Positions 15,087 through 23,802 are shown, counted from the stretch's first letter. The stretch is DNA of 41,222 bases from Ruminococcus sp. (GCA_017471405.1 JAFUTK010000012.1:1-41222), one strand, 5' to 3'. Notes: generated from the sequence alone by a model not told the origin. Numbers and translations: made by a program.

Positions 15087-15671
15087 ATGAACCGCTTTTG
15101 CACCAACTGCGGAATAAAGCTGGAGCAGGGAATGAAGGTCTGCCCTAACTGTGGCAGGCTGCTTAGCTCCATCGGCGATAAGCACGAGTACCAGCCCCGG
15201 CAGCGCAGCGCCTCCGGCAAGGCACCACAAACCCAAAAGCCCCGCCCGGCGCAGTCCTCTCATAGGCAGCAAAGGGCACAGCAGGAGCCTCCTGTCAGGG
15301 AGAAAGCCTCCTCAAAGGGGAGGGCCATAAAGAACCTCATCATCATAGCGCTGCTGCTGACGGTGATATATCTGACTGTGTTCTGGCTCCAAGTGTTTAG
15401 GATAAGGCACACCGGCTATGAGTTTGACACCCCTATGGCCCTGACCGCCGATACCTTCGGCGAGGCCATTGACCAGTCCTTTCAGGAGGGGAGCTGGAGC
15501 TATAATCCCTTTACCTTCACCGCCTCATATAAGGGGCAGCATGGCAGCGAGGAGATAGAGCTGACCTTCTCGGCACTTGTTGATGTTAAGGTCAAGTCAC
15601 TCATCGTTGACGGAGAGGAAAAGGCCGAAGGAAAGCAGACGGATAATTACCTTTTAGGATTGTTTATTTGA
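15087..15671 (+). CDS. Zinc-ribbon single-pass membrane protein, function unknown
   Basis: 194 residues that I cannot name. A four-cysteine zinc ribbon opens the protein (Cys5, Cys8, Cys19, Cys22 in CTNC and CPNC). A Gln/Pro/Arg-rich linker follows (about 35-80), then one membrane helix (83-104) and a roughly 85-residue outer domain (DTFGEAIDQSFQEGSWSY, FTFTASYKGQHGSEEIELTF). Positive charges before the helix place the ribbon inside and the C-terminus outside. Ruminococcaceae encode many such zinc_ribbon_2-type proteins. It sits between lexA and the cardiolipin synthase gene with gaps of 9 and 20 bp, so it is likely co-transcribed. The ribosome site is AAGGCGAG. Confidence 0.85.
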   Translation: MNRFCTNCGIKLEQGMKVCPNCGRLLSSIGDKHEYQPRQRSASGKAPQTQKPRPAQSSHRQQRAQQEPPVREKASSKGRAIKNLIIIALLLTVIYLTVFWLQVFRIRHTGYEFDTPMALTADTFGEAIDQSFQEGSWSYNPFTFTASYKGQHGSEEIELTFSALVDVKVKSLIVDGEEKAEGKQTDNYLLGLFI

Positions 15672-15691
15672 CCCGTTAGAAAGGATCTCCA

Positions 15692-17233
15692 ATGTTTACG
15701 CTTTTGAAAAAGCTGACGAAATTCCTGTTTTCGCAGCGCACCTCCATCATAATACTCCTGCTTTTGCAGATATTCCTAATAGCAGGCTGGGTGGTAGGTC
15801 TTATCAGCTACGGCGCATGGATCTACTATCTTATGACTGTGCTGGGGATGTGCATTGCGATATACATCATCAATAAGGACGAGAACCCCGCCTACAAGCT
15901 GGCGTGGGTGGTGCCGCTGCTGGCGATACCCCTGTTCGCAACGGTGGCATATCTGCTGCTGACCAATCAGTACGGTACCAGAAAGGCCAGAGAGGCTCAC
16001 TTAAAGCGCTGCCAGGAGACTAAGCCCCAGCTGCGGCAGAGCGAGTTCGCCCTGGAGCACCTCAAGGAGCAGAGCGATAATGCCTACCGCCTTGCAAAGT
16101 ACCTCGACCAATACGGCGGCTACCCCACCTGCGAGAACTCCACTGTCAGATATTTCTGCGACGGTATGGAGAAATTTGAGGCTATGGTGGAGGAGCTTAA
16201 GAAGGCGAAGAAATTCATCTTTATGGAGTACTTCATCGTCGATCAGGGCGTAATGTGGGGAGCCATCGAGAAGATACTTTTGGAGAAGGCCGCCGAGGGC
16301 GTTGACGTAAGACTTATGTACGACGGAATGGGATCGCAGTCGCTGCTGCCCTACCGCTACGACAAGAAGCTGCGGGAGCAGGGCGTGAAGTGCCTTGTGT
16401 TCAATCCCTTCCGTCCGCTGCTTTCAAGTATTCAGAACAACCGCGACCACAGAAAAATATGCGTCGTTGACGGCAACGTGGCCTTTACGGGGGGCATCAA
16501 TCTGGCGGACGAGTATATCAACCGCCGCCGCCGCTACGGCTACTGGAAGGACACCGCCGTTATGGTAAGAGGCGACGCGGTGTGGAACTTCACCATAATG
16601 TTTTTGCAGATGTGGGAGACCGTCTCAAACGAGGAGGACGACTACCAGCTCTACCGCCCAACGGACACCCTGCTTGAAGCCGGCGCTCCCGGCTTTGTGG
16701 CACCCTACGGCGACTCTCCGCTGGATCAGGAGAACGTGGGGGAGATGGTCTACCTTGAAATGATAAACCACGCAAAGAGGTATATGTATATCACCACCCC
16801 TTACCTTATCCCCAACAACGAGCTGGTGACGGCGCTGGAATATGCCGCCAAGAGCGGAGTGGACGTGAGGATAATCACCCCGGGTCAGCCGGACAAATGG
16901 TACTGCCGCTCCATAGCCTGGTCCTACTACCGGGACCTGCTGGAGCTGGGTGTGAAGATATACGAATTCAACGGCTTTATCCACGCGAAGAATTTCGTCA
17001 CCGATGACGAGACGGCGGTGGTGGGAACCATAAATCTGGACTACCGAAGCCTGTATCTGCACTTTGAGTGTGCCACCTATATGTTCAGAACGGGCTGTGA
17101 GGAGGTCGTCCGCCGGGACTTTGAGGAGACCTTGAAAAACAGCCGGGAGATAACTCTTGCCGACTGCGATAAGAGGTCGCTGTTCAGCTGCGCCGTATCG
17201 GCGGTACTGCGAATGTTTGCACCGCTTCTTTAA
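15692..17233 (+). CDS. cls: Cardiolipin synthase, phospholipase D type
   Basis: Makes cardiolipin from two phosphatidylglycerols at the membrane. The 513 residues begin with two to three membrane helices (about 17-85, including IILLLLQIFLIAGWVVGLI) and a short PLDc_N-like segment. Two HKD motifs follow: HRKICVVDGNVAFTGG and HAKNFVTDDETAVVGT, the second as HxK with N and D downstream. Both are needed for the phosphatidyl transfer. The ribosome site AAAGGA lies six bases before ATG. The gene continues the murC-lexA series. Paralogues of the family can have other PLD activities, but length and topology fit Cls best. Confidence 0.94.
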   Translation: MFTLLKKLTKFLFSQRTSIIILLLLQIFLIAGWVVGLISYGAWIYYLMTVLGMCIAIYIINKDENPAYKLAWVVPLLAIPLFATVAYLLLTNQYGTRKAREAHLKRCQETKPQLRQSEFALEHLKEQSDNAYRLAKYLDQYGGYPTCENSTVRYFCDGMEKFEAMVEELKKAKKFIFMEYFIVDQGVMWGAIEKILLEKAAEGVDVRLMYDGMGSQSLLPYRYDKKLREQGVKCLVFNPFRPLLSSIQNNRDHRKICVVDGNVAFTGGINLADEYINRRRRYGYWKDTAVMVRGDAVWNFTIMFLQMWETVSNEEDDYQLYRPTDTLLEAGAPGFVAPYGDSPLDQENVGEMVYLEMINHAKRYMYITTPYLIPNNELVTALEYAAKSGVDVRIITPGQPDKWYCRSIAWSYYRDLLELGVKIYEFNGFIHAKNFVTDDETAVVGTINLDYRSLYLHFECATYMFRTGCEEVVRRDFEETLKNSREITLADCDKRSLFSCAVSAVLRMFAPLL

Positions 17234-17249
17234 TTCGGAATTCCGAATT
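17232..17249. repeat. Perfect 18-bp palindrome AATTCGGAATTCCGAATT
   Basis: It overlaps the cls stop codon and ends 17 bases before the TfoX-N start codon. It is related to the sequence at 12894-12913. No T-run follows, so it is not a plain terminator. Confidence 0.5.
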
Positions 17250-17266
17250 TGCAAAGGAGAAGAAAT

Positions 17267-17581
17267 ATGCCCTCATCAAAAGTATACCTCGACTACATCT
17301 TAGACCAGATCTCCCATGCGGAGGGGATAACTGCTCGCCCTATGATGGGGGAGTACTTGCTCTATAGCAGCGGCAGGCTCTTCGGCGGGGTCTATGACGA
17401 CAGATTTCTGATAAAGCCTACCAAGTCCGCCAAGAAGATGCTGCCGGGGGCGCAGTATGAGCTGCCCTACGAGGGCGCAAAGGAAATGCTGCTGGTAGAC
17501 ATTACCGACGACAGAGAGTTTTTAGCAAGACTGGTGGAGGCCGTCAGCGCCGAGGTGCCGGCGCCGAAGAAAAGGAAGTGA
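17267..17581 (+). CDS. TfoX N-terminal domain protein
   Basis: 104 residues matching the TfoX_N fold: SKVYLDYILDQI, ITARPMMGEYLLYSSGRLFGGVYDDRFLIKPT and the PYEGAKEMLLVD segment. In gammaproteobacteria TfoX/Sxy controls competence, but stand-alone N-domain proteins in Firmicutes have no proven role, so I do not infer competence. The ATG at 17267 follows AAAGGAGAAG. A frame starting 18 bases earlier lies before the ribosome site. The C-terminus is Lys/Pro-rich (PAPKKRK). The next gene begins 4 bases after its stop, so the two are co-transcribed. Confidence 0.85.
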   Translation: MPSSKVYLDYILDQISHAEGITARPMMGEYLLYSSGRLFGGVYDDRFLIKPTKSAKKMLPGAQYELPYEGAKEMLLVDITDDREFLARLVEAVSAEVPAPKKRK

Positions 17582-17585
17582 GCCT

Positions 17586-18224
17586 GTGGCATTTGATTTC
17601 AAGAAGGAATATAAGGAATTCTACCTCCCGCCCGCAAAGCCGGAGATAATCACCGTCCCCGCAATGAGCTTTATCGCCGTCCGCGGCAAGGGCGACCCCA
17701 ACGAGGAGGAAGGGGCATACAAGCAGGCAATAGGCCTGCTCTACGGCATCGCCTTTACAATCAAGATGAGCAAAAAGGGCGACCACCGTATCGAGGGCTA
17801 CTATGACTACGTCGTGCCGCCGCTGGAGGGTCTCTGGCAGCAGGAGGGCTCGCAGGGAATGGACTACTCCCGCAAGGATAAGCTCTGCTGGATATCTATG
17901 ATACGCCTTCCGGACTTTGTCACCCGCGCCGACTTCGAGTGGGCAGTGAGCGAGGCGGAGCGCAAGAAAAAACAGGATTTCTCCAAGGTTGAGTTCTTCA
18001 CCTACGACGAGGGGCTGTGCATGCAGTGTATGCATATCGGTCCCTACGACAACGAGCCGGCAACGGTGGCAATGATGGACGAGCTCACCGCCCGTGAGGG
18101 CTATGTGACTGATATAACAGACACCCGCCTCCACCACGAGATATACCTCTCCGACGCCAGAAAGACCGCCCCCGAAAAGCTCCGGACGGTCATACGCCAC
18201 CCAATAAAGCGCAATAGCATATAG
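17586..18224 (+). CDS. GyrI-like small-molecule-binding domain protein
   Basis: 212 residues with no DNA-binding domain. The pattern (KPEIITVPAMSFIAVRGKGDPNE, then YDYVVPPLEGLW and CMHIGPYDNEPATVAMMDEL) is that of the GyrI-like/SOUL fold used as an effector domain in AraC and MerR regulators, and as free proteins. Related stand-alone proteins bind or hydrolyse drug-like ligands; the ligand here is unknown. The GTG start follows AGGA nine bases upstream and lies 4 bp after the TfoX-N stop. It is the last gene of the series from murC, and is followed by two hairpins, the second with a long T-run. Confidence 0.85.
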   Translation: MAFDFKKEYKEFYLPPAKPEIITVPAMSFIAVRGKGDPNEEEGAYKQAIGLLYGIAFTIKMSKKGDHRIEGYYDYVVPPLEGLWQQEGSQGMDYSRKDKLCWISMIRLPDFVTRADFEWAVSEAERKKKQDFSKVEFFTYDEGLCMQCMHIGPYDNEPATVAMMDELTAREGYVTDITDTRLHHEIYLSDARKTAPEKLRTVIRHPIKRNSI

Positions 18225-18230
18225 TTTTCG

Positions 18231-18278
18231 CCGGGAAATGCACTCCCCGCCGTTAGGCGTGGGAGGTGCATTTCCCGG
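18231..18278 (+). terminator. Hairpin after the GyrI-like gene
   Basis: CCGGGAAATGCAC (18231-18243) pairs exactly with 18266-18278 around a GC-rich inner part. Only a short T tract follows, so it may need the next hairpin. Confidence 0.6.
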
Positions 18279-18310
18279 TTTCCCCGAGCCGCCGACAGGC
18301 GGCGAGGGCA
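18279..18310 (+). repeat. Second copy of the GCCGCC/GGCGGC palindromic repeat
   Basis: Matches 6434-6464 except for a slightly longer loop (GACA against GAA). It lies between two terminator hairpins here, but in a gene leader at the other site. Confidence 0.65.
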
Positions 18311-18317
18311 GAAAATA

Positions 18318-18359
18318 CCGCACCTCCGGAATTTGCCGGGAGTGCGGTTTATTTTTTTT
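18318..18359 (+). terminator. Terminator ending the murC-lexA-cls series
   Basis: CCGCACCTCC pairs with GGGAGTGCGG (one imperfection), then TTTATTTTTTTT. It also separates this series from the convergent GGDEF gene. Confidence 0.8.
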
Positions 18360-18382
18360 CGTTGTACGCGCCTGCTTTTCCC

Positions 18383-20347
18383 CTAGACCGCCTGCTGCGA
18401 TTTCTTTATAAGCTCCTTGTTGCGGTACATATTCATATCCGCCTCGTGGATAAGCTCTTCAAGCTTAATGCTTTCGGTGAAGGGGCGCAGAGTGCTGCCT
18501 ATTCCGGCAGATATCCTGTAGGGCTTTCCGCTTTCACGGTTGATGAGGTCGATATCCTGAATCAGCTTCTGCTGCTTGGCTGCGGGCATATCATCATCAA
18601 ACCTTCCGATGCCGATGACGAAGAATTCGTCTCCTCCTGCGCGGACAGCGCAGAAACGCTCATCAGTCACCATTTCGGAGGCACAGCGGGCAAGCTGCAT
18701 TATGGCGTAGTCACCCTCCGGGTGACCGAACTGGTCGTTGATGCGCTTGAGCCAGTTCATATCTATAACGCAGACAAAGCACTTGTCCTCCGAGGTCGCC
18801 TTGCGGCGCATTTCAGAGAAGGCTCTGTCCATTCCGCGGCGGTTGTAGAGCCCCGTCATGCTGTCATAGAGGGAGTAGCTCAGAAGCCTGTTCTGCACCC
18901 TTATCATTTCCAGCGCGTTGTTGACGTTTCTCATCCAGTTGCGGAACACCGCCGTCGGCTTGACCTTTTCCTCCAGAGAGCACCGCAGAATGCAGTAGCC
19001 CAGAGTGTCCTCCTGAAAATGCACAGGGCAGATGTAGAATATGGAGGGCTTTTCCCTGTAGACGTTAAGCTGAGGCAGCAGCTGTGAGGTGGGGAAGTCC
19101 CGGGCAGCGTCGTCATCGTGGTACTGAACGGCGTCCTCAGATGTTTTGCCCTGCGGAACGGCGTGCACCACCGGCCTTACGGTATCAGGGTAGCCCACCC
19201 TAAGGGTCTTGTAGGTGTTGAGCCAGTCGGGACGCAGCATCAGATAGAAGTCCGAGTAGGGCGCTATGAGATAGGTCTGAAGATAGATGTTCTCCAAGCA
19301 TTCGTCGATGGTCTTGGCAGCGGTCATCTTTTCCAGCATATAGCTCTCCACAACGGTGGACATATCCGCCGTATCCGCCCGGAAGCCGTGGGTGTAGTCG
19401 TGGCTGGCCTTGTAGAGGGCAGACTGGAAGTTGTGTCTGATGTAATCTATGTTGGTCTGGCAGCCGCAGCTGGCGCCGATGCAGAGATTGTCCTCGCTGA
19501 CCTCGTCGGCGGGTATCTCCGGAACGTCCGGCTCTATCAGCCTGTGGGCGAGGTTCACCGCCTCCTGCGCCGTACCCGAAACGTTGGGCACGAAGGAGGT
19601 CATAGGTATCTCGTTTACTACCGCGTCCTGGGTGGCGTCAAAGCCGGTGACTATCACCTGCTCAGGGACGGATATCCCGGCCTTTTCAAGGGAGTTTGCC
19701 AGCCCTATTGCCATATGGTCGTTGCCGCAGATAACGGCTCTTGGCATAGGCACCTCACCTTTTATTATCTTCTCGGCCACTGTGTTGCCGCCGGAGTACC
19801 AGAAATCGCCGTAAAATACCCTGTGCCTGTCATAGGGCAGCCCGCGGGATTCCAGCTCCTCCCTAAAGCCCCTTACTCGGTTCTGGGAAATGTCAAGGTC
19901 GTGTCTGCCGGAGAGCATATAAATCTTATCCGCAGGCACCTTGTGCACATCGAGGATATGGGCGGTTATCTTCCGGAAGGCGGGAGCATCGTCGGTGAAG
20001 ACGAGCTCTGCACCCTCCATAGGAAGGTCAATTGAGATGCAGGGCTTAGGACAGTTCTCTTTAAGATACTCCGCCAGCCTTTTTACCTCAGAGTGATCCT
20101 CGTTTCTGGTCATAGAAATGGCAACGACTATCATCGCATCAATGAGGTCGAAGTTTATCAGGTTGAAGATATTCTTTTCGGCATTCAGATATTCCTTCTG
20201 CTGGAACCAGATATCAATAAGGGGCGTGAACGACAGCACGTCATAGTCGTAGCGCTCGCACTGGGTCATAATGCCGTCCAGTATCCTGCTCTGATATATC
20301 TGTTCGGGGTTGACTATTATCAACCCCAGCCTTTTTCTTGTTTTCAC
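18383..20347 (-). CDS. LacI-type ligand-sensor domain fused to GGDEF diguanylate cyclase
   Basis: About 654 residues. The N-terminal 290 resemble the periplasmic-binding-protein-like sensor of LacI regulators (RLGLIIVNPEQIYQSRILDGIMTQ, AVICGNDHMAIGLANSLEKAG, VIVTGFDATQDAV) but without the DNA-binding helix-turn-helix. A Cys-rich link (CIGASCGCQ) and a middle domain of about 160 residues lead to a GGDEF domain with LYDSMTGLYNRRGMD, DMNWLKRINDQFGHPEGD and an intact GGDEF. No inhibitory RxxD site precedes it. There is no signal peptide or membrane helix, so it should sense a cytoplasmic ligand and set c-di-GMP levels. I chose the GTG at 20347, with GGGAG seven bases upstream. An ATG at 20386 overlaps the esterase stop as ATGA but lacks a ribosome site. 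Co-transcribed with the esterase. Confidence 0.88.
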   Translation of the reverse strand: MKTRKRLGLIIVNPEQIYQSRILDGIMTQCERYDYDVLSFTPLIDIWFQQKEYLNAEKNIFNLINFDLIDAMIVVAISMTRNEDHSEVKRLAEYLKENCPKPCISIDLPMEGAELVFTDDAPAFRKITAHILDVHKVPADKIYMLSGRHDLDISQNRVRGFREELESRGLPYDRHRVFYGDFWYSGGNTVAEKIIKGEVPMPRAVICGNDHMAIGLANSLEKAGISVPEQVIVTGFDATQDAVVNEIPMTSFVPNVSGTAQEAVNLAHRLIEPDVPEIPADEVSEDNLCIGASCGCQTNIDYIRHNFQSALYKASHDYTHGFRADTADMSTVVESYMLEKMTAAKTIDECLENIYLQTYLIAPYSDFYLMLRPDWLNTYKTLRVGYPDTVRPVVHAVPQGKTSEDAVQYHDDDAARDFPTSQLLPQLNVYREKPSIFYICPVHFQEDTLGYCILRCSLEEKVKPTAVFRNWMRNVNNALEMIRVQNRLLSYSLYDSMTGLYNRRGMDRAFSEMRRKATSEDKCFVCVIDMNWLKRINDQFGHPEGDYAIMQLARCASEMVTDERFCAVRAGGDEFFVIGIGRFDDDMPAAKQQKLIQDIDLINRESGKPYRISAGIGSTLRPFTESIKLEELIHEADMNMYRNKELIKKSQQAV

Positions 20348-20382
20348 AGTATCACTCCCGGTCAAATCATATACAGGGGGTA

Positions 20383-21891
20383 TCATTCATCGTTCATTGA
20401 GGTGCGGAAGGGTGCCAGAGGAATTCCGTTCCTGCCGAATACCGAGTACTCGGGAAAGTTGCCCCAGGCGTAGCGGGCGTATCTCGGTGCGGGGACATAC
20501 TTTGTGGAGAGGACTATCCTGCTGCCTTCTATACTTGCATTAGCCGGGAAGAATTTCTTATCCTCGCCCGCCAGCTCAAAACCGCTGATGCTATCTGCCT
20601 TTACGGTGAGCTTATCTGCGTAACGCAGGCTAACGGTCAGCTCGCTGCCCTTTACCGTGAAGCCGTCATAAAGGGGGCCGAAGGCGTCGATATCCATTCC
20701 GTAGACCAGCCGCTCCGCCTGCAAGCAGAGCCTCTCGCCTACCGGCTGCTTGTCGGTGGGGTGGATGTTGTCGAACTCACCGCAGTCAATAGCTACGGCA
20801 ATGCCGGTGTTCTTAACGGTCTCGAAGGCTCTCATCTGCGCCTCGCGGATAAGGCACCAGTGCTTGTAATCCGGGTCGGCGGCAAACTTGAAGGCGGGCA
20901 GCTGCACCATTATGAAGGGCAGCCTATCGTCCTCCCAGCGCTCCCGCCAGAGGCGGATAAGTGTGGTGAAGAGAGTGTAGTAATTCTTCGGCTTGTGGTC
21001 GTCCGACTCACCCTGATAGTAGAGAAATCCCGCCAGAGTGTAGGGGCATACCCTCATGAGCATTGAACTGTACATTCTCGCCGGAGAGAAGGGGTTGCAG
21101 CTGTTGCGGGGTCCGGGCCAGATGTTCTTACCAATCTTCTCCTGAAGCTCGTTCCAGCCGATGTTAGGCTCGGTCTTGTAGACCTCCTGTGCCTTCTCGT
21201 TCCACTGCCTGTCGTATTCAACATATTCGTCGTATTCCTTTTTCTGCTGCTCCAAGGTCTTGTCCTTGGTGGCGGCATAGAAATCGTCCATATAGGAGGC
21301 AAGCTCGGAGCTGCCTAAGATATGCTCCTCGTCTATCCAGTTGGTGGCGGAGGTGCCGCCCCAGTTGCAGCCGATGAGACCCACTGTAACGCCCAGCTCC
21401 CGGGAGAGCTTCTTTGCGAACCAGTAGCCCACAGCGCTCCACGCCTTTGAGCCCTCCGGGTCGGCGCAGCCCCAGCCGGCATGCTTCTCGGCTTCAATGG
21501 CGTCCTCTACGGTGCCCACCTTGTTGGTGTAGTAAAATCTTATGGGAATATCGGCGGTGAGGGCTGCAAGCTCCTCCTTACCGTCCTTGGCATTTTGCAG
21601 CTCCAGCTCCATATTGGACTGTCCTCCGCAGAGCCACACCTCGCCTACCATTACATTGTAGTAGTGAGCAAACTCCTTACCGTTCAGTGAAAGGGTCAGC
21701 TCATAGGGGCCGCCGGCATTCATGGGAGGAAGGGTCACTCTCCAGCTGCCGCCGGAAACGGCCGCCTCGGCGCTGACGCCGTTTATCTCCGCCCGGACGG
21801 TGCCGTTATCATCGCTCTCGCCCCAGATGGCAATATTCTTGCCCCGCTGGAGCACCATATTGTTTGAAAAGACCGCTGCTGCTTTTATCAT
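20383..21891 (-). CDS. Sialate O-acetylesterase-like carbohydrate esterase
   Basis: A 502-residue SGNH-type enzyme of the sialate O-acetylesterase (SASA) family. The nucleophile is Ser92 in GEVWLCGGQSNMELE. The oxyanion-region Gln is in YYQGESDDH, and DNIHPTDKQPVGERL supplies the catalytic Asp and His. The N-terminal 80 residues form a beta-rich domain (MVLQRGKNIAIWGES), and a short beta domain ends the protein. There is no signal peptide, so it probably deacetylates imported oligosaccharides in the cytoplasm. Family members act on acetylated sialic acid or on acetylated xylan and mannan, and sequence does not decide between these. AGAGGTG precedes the ATG. The GGDEF gene downstream shares its transcript. 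Confidence 0.9.
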   Translation of the reverse strand: MIKAAAVFSNNMVLQRGKNIAIWGESDDNGTVRAEINGVSAEAAVSGGSWRVTLPPMNAGGPYELTLSLNGKEFAHYYNVMVGEVWLCGGQSNMELELQNAKDGKEELAALTADIPIRFYYTNKVGTVEDAIEAEKHAGWGCADPEGSKAWSAVGYWFAKKLSRELGVTVGLIGCNWGGTSATNWIDEEHILGSSELASYMDDFYAATKDKTLEQQKKEYDEYVEYDRQWNEKAQEVYKTEPNIGWNELQEKIGKNIWPGPRNSCNPFSPARMYSSMLMRVCPYTLAGFLYYQGESDDHKPKNYYTLFTTLIRLWRERWEDDRLPFIMVQLPAFKFAADPDYKHWCLIREAQMRAFETVKNTGIAVAIDCGEFDNIHPTDKQPVGERLCLQAERLVYGMDIDAFGPLYDGFTVKGSELTVSLRYADKLTVKADSISGFELAGEDKKFFPANASIEGSRIVLSTKYVPAPRYARYAWGNFPEYSVFGRNGIPLAPFRTSMNDE

Positions 21892-21931
21892 CAGGAAAAC
21901 ACCTCTGAAATATTAATAATATGTCATCTTA

Positions 21932-21960
21932 ATTTTACCATACTCTTATAAATAAGTCAA
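21932..21960 (-). promoter_or_regulatory. Sigma-A promoter of the esterase-GGDEF operon
   Basis: TTGACT (21960-21955), 17-bp spacer, TAAAAT (21937-21932) on the minus strand. The leader is about 35 nt. Confidence 0.75.
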
Positions 21961-22053
21961 ACACTTTTTTGCGAATTATTAAGATTATTTTATATTTTTA
22001 GACCAATTTAACCATTCATCTACTGAAAATCCTGTAAGTAACAGGGAAAAGCC

Positions 22054-22082
22054 TTGACAAATTTATACCAAAGAAGTATAAT
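22054..22082 (+). promoter_or_regulatory. Sigma-A promoter of the sufC/sufB-like pair with possible operator
   Basis: Perfect TTGACA (22054-22059), 17-bp spacer, TATAAT (22077-22082). An inverted repeat TTATAC-N7-GTATAA (22063-22081) covers the spacer and -10, where a repressor would block polymerase. Rrf2-type Fe-S regulators are a natural candidate, but no regulator gene is adjacent. Confidence 0.8.
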
Positions 22083-22135
22083 AGAAATACCTGCAAACTT
22101 AAGTGTTTTGAAATATTATCAAGGAGGAAGCTGTA

Positions 22136-22876
22136 ATGCTTGAAATAAAGGACCTCTGCTGGAGCCTCGAAACAGGCGAGGAGATACTGAAGGACGTCTC
22201 CCTAAAGGTGCCGGACGGTAAGCTCACCGTAGTCACCGGACCCAACGGCGGAGGAAAGACATCGCTGGCAAAGCTAATCGCCGGACTGGAAAAGCCCCAA
22301 AAGGGAAGCATCTGTCTCGACGGTGAGGACATCACCGGCTGGGACATCACCGAGAGAGCCCAGAGCGGCATCGCCTATGCCTTCCAGCAGCCGGTAAGGT
22401 TCAAGGGACTGAACGTTCGCGACCTGCTGGAGCTGGCAGCCAAGAGAAAGCTCAACGAGGGCGAGATTTGCGAGCTGCTGGGCAGAGTGGGTCTCTGCGC
22501 CAACGAATATATCGACAGAGTGGTGGACGCCTCTCTCTCCGGCGGCGAAGCCAAGAGAATAGAGATAGCCACCGTCCTGGCCAAGACCGACTCCAAGGTT
22601 ATCGTATTTGACGAGCCGGAGGCGGGCATAGACCTATGGAGCTTTTCCTCTCTCATCGAGGCCTTTGAGAAGCTCAAATCGGACGGCAACCGCTCGCTGC
22701 TCATCATCTCCCATCAGGAGAGGATATTGGAGATATCCGACTACATCGCCGTCATCGCGGCGGGCAGGGTCAGCAAGTTCGGCACCCGGGAGGAAATACT
22801 TGGCGGACTTATGAACGAGGAAAAGGCAGTGCGCTGCCCCCTCGGCAAGGATAAGGAGGGCAACCCTAATGGATAA
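22136..22876 (+). CDS. SufC-like ATPase of a minimal Fe-S assembly system
   Basis: 246 residues. Walker A is GPNGGGKTS (about 36-44), the signature is LSGGEAKRIEIA, Walker B is VIVFDEPEAGID and the switch His is IISHQ. The SGGEAKR form and the EPEAGID region mark SufC rather than a transporter ATPase. SufC drives Fe-S cluster assembly together with SufB/SufD scaffold proteins. Here a single SufB-like gene follows, overlapping by 8 bp. That is the layout of the two-gene SUF-like minimal (SmsCB) systems of anaerobes. No sufS, sufU or sufE lies nearby. A strong AAGGAGG site precedes the ATG. Confidence 0.9.
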   Translation: MLEIKDLCWSLETGEEILKDVSLKVPDGKLTVVTGPNGGGKTSLAKLIAGLEKPQKGSICLDGEDITGWDITERAQSGIAYAFQQPVRFKGLNVRDLLELAAKRKLNEGEICELLGRVGLCANEYIDRVVDASLSGGEAKRIEIATVLAKTDSKVIVFDEPEAGIDLWSFSSLIEAFEKLKSDGNRSLLIISHQERILEISDYIAVIAAGRVSKFGTREEILGGLMNEEKAVRCPLGKDKEGNPNG

Positions 22877-23789
22877 GACCACAGAAGAGCTGCTGGGCAT
22901 CGTTTCCGACTGGAGCGGCAAGTTCAACGGAGCCTACAATATCCGTTCCAACGGTCAGTGCGCCGGCAGGCAGTCCTCCGAGAATATCCTCATTGAGAAC
23001 AAGGAGGGCGCCCCCGGGCTGGTAATAAAAATAAAGCCCGGCACCAAGGGTGAGACCGTATATATCCCCGCCTGTGTCACCAAGGGCGGCATCGACGACC
23101 TGGTATACAACGATTTCTATGTAGGCGAGGGCGCAGACGTCATCATCGTTGCCGGATGCGGAGTTCACACCGATGACGGTCACGATGTCCGTCACAACGG
23201 CATACACCGTTTCATTCTGGATAAGGGATCCAAGGTGCTCTACAAGGAAAAGCACATCGGCACAGGTGCCGGCGGTGGAGCCAAGCGCATCGACCCCGTC
23301 ACCGAGATAATACAGGGCGAGGACAGCTACCTTGAGATGGACACCATTCAGATAGGAGGAGTTGACCGCACCTTCCGCAAGACCTCCGGAACTCTGGGCA
23401 AGGGTGCTAAGCTGGTCATCAAGGAGCGTATCCTCACCGACAAGGAGCAGCGCGCCGAGACGGATTTTGCCGTCGAGCTGAACGGCGAGGGCTCTGCTGC
23501 GGATATCGTTTCCCGCTCCGTTGCAAGGGGAAATTCCTATCAGGAGTACCACTCCAAGATAAGCGGCAATGCCAAGTGCAAGGGCCACTCGGAGTGTGAC
23601 GCCATACTGGCGGACAACGGCAAGGTCAATGCTGCTCCCGAGCTTTTCGCGGGAGACCTTGACGCCGAGCTCATTCACGAGGCGGCTATCGGCAAAATTG
23701 CCGGCGAGCAGATAATCAAGCTGCGCACCTTGGGCCTCACCGAGGAGGAGGCCGAGAAGAAGATAATCGACGGGTTCCTTCGCGGATAA
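22869..23789 (+). CDS. SufB/SufD-like scaffold protein, short form
   Basis: 306 residues, much shorter than SufB of full suf operons (about 450-490). It has the core beta-helix and C-terminal signature: AKCKGHSECDAILADNG, then ELIHEAAIGKIAGEQIIKLRTLGL and EEEAEKKIIDGF. These hold Cys, Glu and His residues of the kind that carry clusters in SufB. A GCGVHTDDGHDVRHNGIHRF block adds more possible ligands. With SufC it should form a BC complex that builds Fe-S clusters. It is translationally coupled to sufC and ends at a bidirectional terminator. Confidence 0.9.
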   Translation: MDKTTEELLGIVSDWSGKFNGAYNIRSNGQCAGRQSSENILIENKEGAPGLVIKIKPGTKGETVYIPACVTKGGIDDLVYNDFYVGEGADVIIVAGCGVHTDDGHDVRHNGIHRFILDKGSKVLYKEKHIGTGAGGGAKRIDPVTEIIQGEDSYLEMDTIQIGGVDRTFRKTSGTLGKGAKLVIKERILTDKEQRAETDFAVELNGEGSAADIVSRSVARGNSYQEYHSKISGNAKCKGHSECDAILADNGKVNAAPELFAGDLDAELIHEAAIGKIAGEQIIKLRTLGLTEEEAEKKIIDGFLRG

Positions 23790-23802
23790 TCATAAAACAA
23801 AC

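Noticed and set aside
17267-17581. Competence regulator role for the TfoX-N protein, together with comF
   Set aside because: Stand-alone TfoX-N proteins in Firmicutes have no shown link to competence, and no other com genes are present.
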